This document shows positions 25,450 through 32,207 of a DNA stretch of 41,857 nt, piece by piece. The position numbers and the translations under genes are program-made. Source of the DNA: a virus; the IMG/VR virus record IMGVR_UViG_3300034018_000439, positions 1 to 41,857 of that record. One strand, 5' to 3'. Each line of letters begins with the position of its first letter. Position 1 is the stretch's first letter. A model generated the notes under the pieces. It made no database searches, was not told the origin of the DNA, and was given only the letters and a program-made list of their open reading frames with translations.

Positions 25450-25718
25450 CACCTGAAGAACGCGAGCGCCAAGCCATCATACAACGAGCCAAAGACATTC
25501 TGTGTGAGTACTTTGAGTGCGGCGAGATCCTAGTCCAGGCTCAAGATGAGCGCGATAATGACAACACAAACCGCTACGAGGCCGGTTGGGGTAATCGGTT
25601 TGCTCGGGACATGCACATTAACCTCATGCACAAAGAACGTGTGCTGGAGCATTCTTGGGCAGAAGAGTGTGATGATGAGGATGATGACGACGACGACGAA
25701 ATTCGTGCAAAAAAGTAG
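25446..25718 (+). CDS. Small acidic protein (unknown)
   Basis: A 90-residue protein, helical in its first half, with a very acidic C-terminus (ECDDEDDDDDDE) and a final basic IRAKK. It starts with an ATGA-type overlap with the HTH gene. Acidic tails of this kind occur in DNA mimics and in partners of basic proteins, but nothing further supports such a role. It is followed by a gap of about 70 bp before the ssDNA-binding gene. Function unknown. Confidence 0.65.
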   Translation: MTPEERERQAIIQRAKDILCEYFECGEILVQAQDERDNDNTNRYEAGWGNRFARDMHINLMHKERVLEHSWAEECDDEDDDDDDEIRAKK

Positions 25719-25789
25719 TTGCGCGTAGAAAAGCAACATGTAGCTTGCTCGTCATTCAGCGGATGGTCCGTTGATGAAACTCAATAAAA

Positions 25790-26431
25790 ATGAAAGTAGC
25801 ACAAATTAGCGACTTAGCAAATTTGGCCGATGGTTCGGTCATTGGCGAGATGCGGGTGACGATCAAAGCGACGTTCCCGCCTAAAACTGGCGAAGGTAAG
25901 TTTGGCCCTTGGCGCGTACAGAACTGCGTCCTTCAGGACTCAACCGGCGAGTGCCGTGCATCCTTTTGGCTTCCAGACGAGATGGGTGACCTCAAGGGCC
26001 AGATGGTGACCCTCAAGAGCCAAGCTGGCAAGAAGGGGCTTCAGGGTATCAGCGTGAAGCACTCGACCCATAGCGGCGAGAACGAGCTTAAGATCACCGA
26101 TCAGTGTGCAATCATCGACGATGCTGGTGGTGCAGTCGCCGCAGCAGGCCCACGCAAGCCTGTGCAAGCCTCGTCGCCAGTCTCTTTGACGGTGGCAGAC
26201 GCTAAGCGTGCCTTGTTTCAGGCAGCTCAATTGATGGCTGAGGCCATCAAAGCCGCTGAATGGGTTGGCAAAGAGGTTAAGGCGCTTTCGCCAGAGCACC
26301 TTCAAGCCATCGCTACCAGCCTGTTCATCAGCGCAGACCGTGCAGGGTACGCTAAGGCGTTCCCATCTGCACAGATTAAACCTGCGAAGGAAGAAGCGCC
26401 TGAACTAGAGGAGGACGATCTCAAATGGTAA
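25790..26431 (+). CDS. OB-fold single-stranded DNA-binding protein candidate
   Basis: A 213-residue protein with an N-terminal OB-like domain (about 1-110). It has strand patterns such as GSVIGEMRVTIKATFPPKTG, WRVQNCVLQDSTGECRASFW, LKGQMVTLKSQAG and NELKITDQCAII, typical of RPA/SSB-type OB folds. An Ala/Pro linker, a helical segment and an acidic end (EEAPELEEDDLKW) follow. The acidic C-terminal tail ending in an aromatic residue resembles the partner-binding tip of SSB. It likely coats ssDNA during replication and recombination, in line with the nearby helicase and nuclease genes. Fold-level assignment. Confidence 0.7.
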   Translation: MKVAQISDLANLADGSVIGEMRVTIKATFPPKTGEGKFGPWRVQNCVLQDSTGECRASFWLPDEMGDLKGQMVTLKSQAGKKGLQGISVKHSTHSGENELKITDQCAIIDDAGGAVAAAGPRKPVQASSPVSLTVADAKRALFQAAQLMAEAIKAAEWVGKEVKALSPEHLQAIATSLFISADRAGYAKAFPSAQIKPAKEEAPELEEDDLKW

Positions 26432-26613
26432 AAGCAAAAGACATTGCCCAACTCGCTAATGTCTCGCTTCAGACAGTGCTGAAGTGGGCACGCGAGAATC
26501 GCATTCCTCATCACCGTATCAGCCCACGCTGCTTGCGGTTCTCACTTGAGGAAGTCAATCACTGGCTTCAGGTCAAACGCGATGCCAATAAACTCAAGAG
26601 CCAAGGGGTGTAG
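26425..26613 (+). CDS. Excisionase/MerR-like helix-turn-helix protein
   Basis: A 62-residue protein with a HTH_17-type domain: AKDIAQLANVSLQTVLKWAR (about 4-23), then IPHHRISPRCLRFSLEEVNHW. Overlapping the ssDNA-binding gene by 7 bases, it is coupled to it. Such small proteins act as DNA-bending excisionases or regulators. No integrase is present, so a regulatory or replication accessory role is more likely. Confidence 0.75.
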   Translation: MVKAKDIAQLANVSLQTVLKWARENRIPHHRISPRCLRFSLEEVNHWLQVKRDANKLKSQGV

Positions 26614-26917
26614 AGGCGAGCGCATGTGGCGCGACGAACTCCGGGCTGCTGGCTTCACCGCGAGGCGTGGTCAGCAGTTTGCCGGAGGGACGGACTCGCC
26701 GGATGTGATCTGCGAGGAACTCAAGAACCTGCATCAAGAAGTGAAGTTCGTCGAGAACCTCAATCTAATTAAGGCCACAGAGCAGGCCGAGCGCGATGGT
26801 GCTGGTAAGGCTTGGATCGTGGCCCATAAAAAGAACCGTACACCTTGGCTAGTCACGATGAACGCTGAGTTGTTCTTCAAACTACTCAGGGATGGGATGG
26901 AAGCAGTTACAAAATAA
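26582..26917 (+). CDS. PDDEXK nuclease, Holliday-junction-resolvase-like
   Basis: A 111-residue protein from ATG 26582, which is preferred over the upstream TTG. It has the layout of small archaeal-type resolvases: RAKGCRGERMWRDEL (Glu13), SPDVI (Asp41) and HQEVKFVE (Glu53, Lys55), followed by AWIVAHKKNRTPWLVTM. These acidic/Lys residues are the PDDEXK catalytic core that binds magnesium. It likely resolves or trims branched DNA during recombination or packaging. It overlaps the HTH gene by 32 bases. Confidence 0.75.
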   Translation: MPINSRAKGCRGERMWRDELRAAGFTARRGQQFAGGTDSPDVICEELKNLHQEVKFVENLNLIKATEQAERDGAGKAWIVAHKKNRTPWLVTMNAELFFKLLRDGMEAVTK

Positions 26918-26935
26918 AACAAACTAAAATACTAT

Positions 26936-27397
26936 ATGAACAAAATTATAAACAGCATAGATGGCAACAATAACGGCAAAATTCGCACAACCATTATCAA
27001 CAACCAAGAGCACTTTGCGATGGAAGACTTGGCGATGGCGATTTGCGATCAGATTAAAAAGATGCCCCGTGAAACTAGGCCATTAGTTTTAGCTGCAGAG
27101 GACGCAAGGACTACGATTGATCAGCTTTTCCTTGGCATTGGGAAAGACATGGATGGCTTCCGTGAGAACATCAAAAAGCATCTTGCGGAACTGCGTGGAC
27201 TGAAGATGAATTACCTTGGCGAGGTTAACGCTATCAAAAAGGAACTGGCAGAATTAAGGACGTTCTTTGTTGGCGCAGATCACGATCGCGAGATTGTAAG
27301 ACTGCGAGAGTTTGTTGAACTCTGCGAGCGTTTGTCTGAGGTCAAGAAGTCTGGCATTTTAGATGCAGTTGCAGACACCATTGTTAAGCTGGCTTAA
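26936..27397 (+). CDS. Coiled-coil protein (unknown)
   Basis: A 153-residue protein rich in Lys, Glu and Leu with predicted long helices (about 55-150), including KHLAELRGLKMNYLGEVNAI and VRLREFVELCERLSEVKKSG. The start ATG follows an A-rich leader (AAACTAAAATACTAT) with no SD sequence. There is no catalytic motif. It sits between the resolvase-like and HNH genes. An assembly or DNA metabolism accessory role is possible, but this is a guess. Confidence 0.65.
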   Translation: MNKIINSIDGNNNGKIRTTIINNQEHFAMEDLAMAICDQIKKMPRETRPLVLAAEDARTTIDQLFLGIGKDMDGFRENIKKHLAELRGLKMNYLGEVNAIKKELAELRTFFVGADHDREIVRLREFVELCERLSEVKKSGILDAVADTIVKLA

Positions 27398-27447
27398 ATA
27401 TTCTGCACAATGCAGGGGTGCGCCTGCACAACGCACACATTTACCAA

Positions 27448-27825
27448 ATGAAAACGTGTCGAATCTGTAAGCAGGAGAAGCCGCTAACAGCATTTGCAAA
27501 ATATGCTAGGCTGTCCGATGGCTTGGAAACTCGCTGTAGGGAATGCAACCGCGCAAGGATCAGAAAGATTCGTGACAACAATCCGGGCTACAATAAAGAG
27601 CACTGCAAGAAGTTTAGGCTGCAAAACCCTGAGAAGCGTAAAGCGCATCGAGCAGTAGAGCGAGCAATGCGAAATGGAGCCTTAGTTAAATCGCCGTGTG
27701 TTGTTTGTGGTAACCTTAATACTGAAACTCATCATGAAGACTACAGCAAACAGTTGGATGTCATCTGGTTTTGCCGGAGACATCATGCGGAACATCACGA
27801 AAAACTCAGAGCAAACAAAATATGA
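27448..27825 (+). CDS. HNH-type zinc-finger endonuclease
   Basis: A 125-residue protein from ATG 27448; an in-frame GTG at 27418 is less likely. A first zinc module has CRIC (Cys4, Cys7) and CREC (Cys30, Cys33). A second has CVVC (Cys84, Cys87), then THHEDYSKQLDVIWFC and RRHHAEHH, which give the His-rich HNH core. Such proteins nick or cut DNA and are common as free-standing homing-like endonucleases near replication genes. It lies two genes upstream of the interrupted helicase, so it should be considered when asking how that gene was broken. The stop overlaps the next ATG (ATGA). Confidence 0.82.
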   Translation: MKTCRICKQEKPLTAFAKYARLSDGLETRCRECNRARIRKIRDNNPGYNKEHCKKFRLQNPEKRKAHRAVERAMRNGALVKSPCVVCGNLNTETHHEDYSKQLDVIWFCRRHHAEHHEKLRANKI

Positions 27826-28367
27826 ACATCAGCATAAACATTACCTACTCATCCGGCACAAAAGTCGAACTGATCGTCCCTCTTGAGGAGCCATGCCAGA
27901 TCGTCAGTGAACCAGAGTCACCTGTGACACCTGAGCCAGTACAGCCTGCGCAGGACTTAGCAGATGCCATGTGCATCGTCACAAACAAAGAGCTTGAGTC
28001 GTCTGGCAAGCGGTACACTTCTGTTAACCAACTTATCGACGATCTCTGCAAAGATCCCGAGTCAGGCAGGACGATGAGCATGTATAACATGACGTTCCAG
28101 ACTCAGGATGGCAAGGACTGGCAAGTGCCGCCAGGCTTGATGAAAGACCTCGTCATCATTTACGGCGAGAAGACCGTCGAGCAGGAACTGCTTAAGGCCC
28201 ACGCCTGGCTTGAGGCGGACACACACAGACGCAAGACTCCTCGCGGCATGGGTCGCTTCCTTAACGGGTGGCTCAGCCGTGCATCGTCGATGGTTCGGAC
28301 ACCGATCAAGACCCTGCTCAAGCGTGACAGTTTAATGTCTACCAATGGAACACAAGAAAGCTGGTAG
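27822..28367 (+). CDS. Replication accessory / helicase-loader-like protein (putative)
   Basis: A 181-residue protein starting in an ATGA overlap with the HNH gene. The C-terminal part (about 115-165) has AHAWLEADTHRRKTPRGMGR followed by FLNGWLSR. From memory this pattern (a WLE.N..RRKT..GM.RFL..WL type) ends many phage replication or primosomal accessory proteins. The N-terminal half is Pro/Glu-rich and flexible. It ends inside the next gene, the helicase N-terminal half (28345), so it may load the helicase or bind origin DNA. Role inferred. Confidence 0.55.
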   Translation: MNISINITYSSGTKVELIVPLEEPCQIVSEPESPVTPEPVQPAQDLADAMCIVTNKELESSGKRYTSVNQLIDDLCKDPESGRTMSMYNMTFQTQDGKDWQVPPGLMKDLVIIYGEKTVEQELLKAHAWLEADTHRRKTPRGMGRFLNGWLSRASSMVRTPIKTLLKRDSLMSTNGTQESW

Positions 28368-29052
28368 GCGTAGGCCGGTGGAGCTGCCACCCGACACGGT
28401 GGTGCCAACGGCGAGTGAAGCTGAGCGTGGTATAGCGTCGATTGCGCTCAACCACCCAGAGGTATTCTTGCATCACATTAGCGAGAAGAACTTCAAGGTG
28501 GGCGACATCTTCGACCCGCTGAGCCATCGGGTATGCGAAATCATCTTGCAGCAGCAGTCTCGCAACGCTTCATCCGAGATCCGCGTGATCTTCGAGAAGG
28601 TCCGCGAGACGCTGCCGGGCACAGAGTTCCACCAGCTTAGCGACTTGTACACACTCATGCCTATTGCGGCGGCGATTGGCGACCTTGTGGACATCGTCAA
28701 GAACACGGCCAAGCGTCGCACATTGCAGCATGTGGCGTATGAGACACTCATGGCGATTGCTGACTCGACCGTGCAGACGCCGGAGCTACTCAGTGATGTG
28801 GTGATGAAAGTCGAAGGACTATCTCGTGAGCTTGCTCCGCCAAAGGTCATGGACACTAAGGCGCTCCTGCTTAACGCACTGACACGCTACGAGACAGGCG
28901 ACGACGAGTCCATGCGGATAAAGACTGGTTATTCTGCTATCGACAACATCTGTCCGATCAGATACGGAGACTTTGTAGTCATCGGTGGCGAAACCAAGTC
29001 AGGCAAGACGATGCTTGCGCTTAATATAATTGCAAACTTAATAAATGAATAA
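28345..29052 (+). CDS. DnaB-family helicase, N-terminal half (ends after Walker A)
   Basis: A 235-residue protein. Residues about 25-130 resemble the DnaB N-terminal domain (SEAERGIASIALNHPEVFLH, then LSHRVCEIILQQ); a linker follows, then the start of the RecA-like motor with TGYSAIDNICPIRYGDFVVI and Walker A GETKSGKT (215-222). The frame stops 13 residues later at NLINE. Walker B and the rest of the ATPase are missing here and are found at 31623-32207. The two parts would rejoin as ...ANLIN-KGILVISLEMP, the normal DnaB order. There is no intein sequence at the break. The split is real in this sequence; whether the halves assemble is inference. Confidence 0.9.
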   Translation: MEHKKAGRRRPVELPPDTVVPTASEAERGIASIALNHPEVFLHHISEKNFKVGDIFDPLSHRVCEIILQQQSRNASSEIRVIFEKVRETLPGTEFHQLSDLYTLMPIAAAIGDLVDIVKNTAKRRTLQHVAYETLMAIADSTVQTPELLSDVVMKVEGLSRELAPPKVMDTKALLLNALTRYETGDDESMRIKTGYSAIDNICPIRYGDFVVIGGETKSGKTMLALNIIANLINE

Positions 29053-29374
29053 GCTTATCAACCTTACACCTCACGACATTATCATCACAGGATATGGCGT
29101 GATCGAGCCGAGTGGATACTCGGTGAAAGTACACTCACACCTGAGTAAAGTGGCAGACGTCGATGGTGTACCCATCATGTGCTGCAAGGACGCTAAGGTG
29201 AGCAACCTGCCGGATCCTGTGGAGGGCGTGCTTTACATTGTGCCTGGCTATGTGCGCACTACACTGCCAAAACGGACGGACTTGGCTAGTCCAACAAAAC
29301 TCATCCGCGACGGAGCTGGCAAAATCGTCGGCTGCGGGGCGCTTGAAATCAACTTTGTAGAATCTTATTCATGA
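29045..29374 (+). CDS. Conserved-type small protein, NLTPH family (unknown)
   Basis: A 109-residue protein whose ATG overlaps the stop of the helicase N-half (AATGAATAAG, 29044-29053). It begins MNKLINLTPHDIIITGYGVI and has SNLPDPVEGVLYIVPGYVR and a GAGKIVGCGALEI end. From memory this resembles a widespread small family with the LTPH start, of unknown function, found in phages and bacteria. It is the first gene inside the helicase interruption. No metal or nuclease motif is evident. Confidence 0.7.
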   Translation: MNKLINLTPHDIIITGYGVIEPSGYSVKVHSHLSKVADVDGVPIMCCKDAKVSNLPDPVEGVLYIVPGYVRTTLPKRTDLASPTKLIRDGAGKIVGCGALEINFVESYS

Positions 29375-29754
29375 AATATTCCCGTAGTCAGGCAAAGGGT
29401 CGCTGTATTGTTCACAGAGACGAAGCGACGATATTAAAAGATGACAAGCTGCCGCGAGGATTAAAGGCCGCCGTCAAGCGAGCCGCAGTTGGAACGGAGC
29501 CAAAAGTGTCTATACACACGCGCAGAAAATGCGTGCGCAAGTCAGTGTTTGATGAACGTAACACAGATCGCCGGAAGAATCTGGAGCGGTGGATTGAGAA
29601 CGCAAACAACAGCATCATTGAGACGCCGGAGAACAAACGGCGCAACCTTATCAAAGCAGCTTGGAGAAACGTAATTAGAAAAGAAAACAATGAAAAACGA
29701 AATACACTACAATTGGGAAATGCAGAAGTATCGGGGAACTCCGGGGCTATCTAA
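29371..29754 (+). CDS. Basic protein (unknown), inside the helicase interruption
   Basis: A 127-residue, highly basic protein (many Arg and Lys), mostly helical, starting in an ATGA overlap with the previous gene. It includes RRKCVRKSVFDERNTDRRKN and ends overlapping the exonuclease start by 65 bases. The long overlap means either this C-terminus or the exonuclease N-terminus is uncertain. Nucleic-acid binding is plausible from charge only. No family recognised. Confidence 0.55.
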   Translation: MKYSRSQAKGRCIVHRDEATILKDDKLPRGLKAAVKRAAVGTEPKVSIHTRRKCVRKSVFDERNTDRRKNLERWIENANNSIIETPENKRRNLIKAAWRNVIRKENNEKRNTLQLGNAEVSGNSGAI

Positions 29755-30469
29755 ACACAGCCTTGACTCGTTTGCAGTCTGCCCGGCGTACTACAAATGG
29801 AAAGAACGTCAAGAGTGGAAGCCGTCCCGCGAGATGGAGCTTGGCACGCTTGTGCACAGTCTTGCTCTTGAGGGCCGCTGTGAGTACGCTATTGCTCCAG
29901 CGTGCGATCGACGCACTAAGGAAGGTAAGCTAACGTGGGAGAACTTCTGCCAAGAGAACATTGGCAAGGTCATCCTCACCGAGGACGAAGGTGCGCGTGT
30001 GGAGGGTGCTTGTGCAGCCGTTGAGCCGCTGCTTCAGATGGTCACAGCTAAAAAGATCATCGAGGCGTCGATGTTCTGGCAACGCGACGGTGTGCAGTGT
30101 AAGGGGCGACCCGACATGATCACGGAGATTAAGGGTCGCGCAGCTATCGTCGACCTAAAGACAACAAGCGACTTCTCGAAATTCGACCACAAGTTCTTCG
30201 GCTTTGGCTACGACAAGCAGGCCGCTTGGTACACCTACGGCCTAGAGCAGATTACCGGCCAAGAGGACATCGATTTCTATTTCCTCGTCGTCGACATGCA
30301 AGCGCCTCACTTGTCGCAGTGGGTAAAGGCGTCCACGGAACTTATCGACATTGCTAACCAGCAGCTTGATGTGACGCTATCGCAGTACAAGTTGTGCCTT
30401 GATCAAGATGTGTGGCCCGGGCCACCAACGATGCGCGTCATGTTGCCAAGAAGATGGGAGGAAGCATGA
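29690..30469 (+). CDS. RecE/YqaJ-like PDDEXK exonuclease
   Basis: A 259-residue protein matching exonuclease VIII-type PDDEXK enzymes (DUF3799-like). It shows LSKHSLDSFAVCPAYYKWK (20-38), ELGTLVHSLALEG (50-62, His56), CKGRPDMI (137-144, Asp142), AIVDLKTTSDF (152-162, Asp155, Lys157) and YDKQAAWYTYGL (174-185). These residues form the metal-binding site of double-strand DNA exonucleases that make 3' overhangs for recombination. No RecT/Beta annealase is seen, so it may pair with the OB-fold protein or host factors. The ATG at 30466 overlaps the end. A later Met (residue 11) is an alternative start. Confidence 0.88.
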   Translation: MKNEIHYNWEMQKYRGTPGLSKHSLDSFAVCPAYYKWKERQEWKPSREMELGTLVHSLALEGRCEYAIAPACDRRTKEGKLTWENFCQENIGKVILTEDEGARVEGACAAVEPLLQMVTAKKIIEASMFWQRDGVQCKGRPDMITEIKGRAAIVDLKTTSDFSKFDHKFFGFGYDKQAAWYTYGLEQITGQEDIDFYFLVVDMQAPHLSQWVKASTELIDIANQQLDVTLSQYKLCLDQDVWPGPPTMRVMLPRRWEEA

Positions 30470-30708
30470 GCGACTGGGTACTTATCCGCCGCACTAACGT
30501 GTTGCAAAACGTGGAGCTGCCACGGCCTAAGAAGACGCAGGACATTATTGCCATCGGCGAGAAGGCTGCACTTGGCTCGAAGATGGAGGCGCTTATGCTT
30601 CTGCCGGAGAATCAATCAACGGATCTTATCGAGGTGAAGTATGTGCTTGAGCCGTACACCGGACAGCACTCACACACGTCTGCAAGGCCAGGTAATGGAA
30701 CGCGCTAA
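30466..30708 (+). CDS. Small protein upstream of the methyltransferase (unknown)
   Basis: An 80-residue protein starting in an ATGA overlap with the exonuclease and preceded by GGGAGGAAGC, a good Shine-Dalgarno. It begins MSDWVLIRRTNVLQNVELPR and has IIAIGEKAALGSKMEALMLL. Its stop overlaps the start of the inner methyltransferase frame (TAATG, 30706-30710), while the outer frame starts 13 bases earlier inside this gene. It may therefore set translation of both methyltransferase frames. Function unknown. Confidence 0.7.
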   Translation: MSDWVLIRRTNVLQNVELPRPKKTQDIIAIGEKAALGSKMEALMLLPENQSTDLIEVKYVLEPYTGQHSHTSARPGNGTR

Positions 30709-31654
30709 TGTGGATACTACCGAAACAATTACACACGTTGGCCTCTGTGCAGGATACGGGGGCATTGAGCTTGGACTTAAACGAGTCCTCCCAGCTTTGC
30801 GCACAGTCGCTCTTTGTGAGATCGAAGCTTTCGCTATTGCGAACTTGGTTGCAAAAATGGAAGCGGGACTCATGGACGCAGCACCTGTTTGGACGGATCT
30901 TAAAACCTTCCCTTGGGAAAGCTTTCGAGATCGAGTGGACCTCCTTACTGGCGGCTATCCCTGTCAGCCATTCAGTGCAGCAGGAAAGCGAGCCGGAAAA
31001 GACGACCCAAGACACTTGTGGCCATGGATTGCAGATGGAATTGCTGCAATGCGACCAAAACTATGTCTCTTTGAAAACGTGGAAGGACATATCTCGTTGG
31101 GGCTGTCCGACGTTATCGAAGACTTGGCAGGAATGGGTTATCGAACGACGTGGGGCATATTCAGCGCGGCTGAATGCGGCGCGCCGCACCAGCGGAAGCG
31201 AGTGTTTATCTTGGCCGTCGCCGGTGGCATCGGAGGTACGACAAGGCTTTCAGGACAGATCACGGGGCATGAAGGGCAGTCAGGAATCTCTGACAACAGT
31301 AGTCATAAAGCATGGCCATCCCGCCCCGGACAACCACAGCGCGCATGGGAGCCGCCCAGAGTCGTGGGCAACGCCAACGGCTCGCGACCACAAGAGCGGC
31401 AGGGGCAAGGAGGATCGGGACTACAAGGAGCTGACTCCGATGGTGGAGAGGACGCAAGCAGGCAAACTCAACCCGCGCTGGGTCGAGACGCTGATGGGAT
31501 TACCGATAGGCTGGACGATGCCGAGTTGTACGTCACCTGTGACTCCCGCGTAGATGAGTTGAGGTTGTTGGGCAACGGCGTTGTGCCAGCCACAGCAGCA
31601 TTAGCTTTTACCACATTACTAAATGAACAAAGGAATCCTCGTCATCTCGCTTGA
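30695..31654 (+). CDS. DNA cytosine-5 methyltransferase, outer frame (catalytic subunit)
   Basis: A 319-residue protein from ATG 30695. C5-methyltransferase motifs are clear: motif I GLCAGYGGIELGL (16-28), motif IV GGYPCQPFSAAGKRAG (86-101, catalytic Cys90), motif VI ENVEGH (127-132), motif VIII QRKRVFILA (166-174) and motif X LRLLGNGVVPATAALAF (289-305). Between VIII and X, where the target recognition domain and motif IX should lie, this frame has only Gly/Ser/Arg/Asp-rich sequence. The motif IX-like part is in the overlapping frame 30708-31553. The 3' end overlaps the helicase C-half by 32 bases. It likely methylates phage or host DNA against restriction. Confidence 0.9.
   Translation: MERANVDTTETITHVGLCAGYGGIELGLKRVLPALRTVALCEIEAFAIANLVAKMEAGLMDAAPVWTDLKTFPWESFRDRVDLLTGGYPCQPFSAAGKRAGKDDPRHLWPWIADGIAAMRPKLCLFENVEGHISLGLSDVIEDLAGMGYRTTWGIFSAAECGAPHQRKRVFILAVAGGIGGTTRLSGQITGHEGQSGISDNSSHKAWPSRPGQPQRAWEPPRVVGNANGSRPQERQGQGGSGLQGADSDGGEDASRQTQPALGRDADGITDRLDDAELYVTCDSRVDELRLLGNGVVPATAALAFTTLLNEQRNPRHLA
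30708..31553 (+). CDS. Nested methyltransferase frame carrying target-recognition-like part (beta subunit)
   Basis: A 281-residue frame that lies wholly within 30695-31654 in another phase. Its ATG sits in TAATG with the previous gene. The C-terminal third has sequences typical of C5-methyltransferases of phages: SWPSPVASEV (168-177), SWATPTARDHKSG (219-231) and KLNPRWVETLMGLPIGWT (253-270), the last resembling motif IX. The N-terminal part is Trp/Ser/Gln-rich (LPKQLHTLASVQDTGALSL, WLQKWKRDSWTQHL) and recalls proteins often predicted beside such methylases. A known precedent is M.EcoHK31I, where a nested alternative frame encodes a second subunit with motif IX. An 846-bp open second frame is very unlikely by chance. 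Confidence 0.75.
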   Translation: MWILPKQLHTLASVQDTGALSLDLNESSQLCAQSLFVRSKLSLLRTWLQKWKRDSWTQHLFGRILKPSLGKAFEIEWTSLLAAIPVSHSVQQESEPEKTTQDTCGHGLQMELLQCDQNYVSLKTWKDISRWGCPTLSKTWQEWVIERRGAYSARLNAARRTSGSECLSWPSPVASEVRQGFQDRSRGMKGSQESLTTVVIKHGHPAPDNHSAHGSRPESWATPTARDHKSGRGKEDRDYKELTPMVERTQAGKLNPRWVETLMGLPIGWTMPSCTSPVTPA

Positions 31655-32207
31655 GATGCCAGCCAACCAAATCATCGACCGTCTCGTCGCTCGGCTAGGC
31701 AACGTCAGCCTGCGTGCGCTCGCTGAAGGTGCGAAGCATGAGCGCGACATCAGGGGCGTCCACAGTGCCATCCAGAAGCTTAATAACAGCCGCTTGGTGG
31801 TGCGCGACGATCTCTATGACATAGCCAACATCTGCGCCACTGCACGAGCTATGGCGAAGAGCCCGGACGGCCTCGGTGTGCTGTTCGTAGACTACATTCA
31901 ACTCGTGCGCTGTGACCTGGGCAAGGATAGCAGCCGTGAGCGTGAGGTCGCCGAGGTCAGCCGGAGCCTGCGGCTGCTTGGCATCGAATTAGGTTGCTTA
32001 GTCATCTCGATTACGCAACTAAATGAACAGGGCAAAGCTCGCGAAAGTCGCGCAATCGGGCAAGACGCTACAGCCGTGATGGTTGTGAAGTTGTCCGATG
32101 ACGCAGAGTTCCGCGAGATTGGCATACCCATACAACGAAATGGCCCGTGTGGTGTGAGTACAAACTTACGCTTTACAGGCAAGACAGCAACATTCCACAA
32201 TGAATAA
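31623..32207 (+). CDS. DnaB-family helicase, C-terminal half (starts before Walker B)
   Basis: A 194-residue protein beginning MNKGILVISLEMPANQIIDR, which is the strand and SLEMP loop that in an intact DnaB directly follows the Walker A helix. It contains Walker B LFVDYIQL (87-94), motif H3 VISITQLNEQG (128-138) with a Gln sensor, SRAIGQDATAVMVV (142-155) and QRNGPCG (171-177). It ends normally for the family. It lacks Walker A, which lies on the product of 28345-29052. Walker B without Walker A cannot hydrolyse ATP alone, so the halves must associate if active. The ATG is preceded by TACTA and no SD. Confidence 0.9.
   Translation: MNKGILVISLEMPANQIIDRLVARLGNVSLRALAEGAKHERDIRGVHSAIQKLNNSRLVVRDDLYDIANICATARAMAKSPDGLGVLFVDYIQLVRCDLGKDSSREREVAEVSRSLRLLGIELGCLVISITQLNEQGKARESRAIGQDATAVMVVKLSDDAEFREIGIPIQRNGPCGVSTNLRFTGKTATFHNE

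Noticed and set aside
26425-26613. Temperate lifestyle based on the excisionase-like gene
   Set aside because: No integrase, attachment site or repressor was found; small HTH proteins also occur in lytic phages.
29045-31622. Group I or II intron within the helicase
   Set aside because: The interval is filled by overlapping genes with hardly any free bases, and no intron core or domain V pattern is visible. Not excluded without RNA data, but not favoured.
28980-31660. Split or full intein in the helicase gene
   Set aside because: The N-half ends directly after the Walker A helix with NLINE and the C-half starts at the normal next strand; no intein N- or C-terminal blocks are seen.
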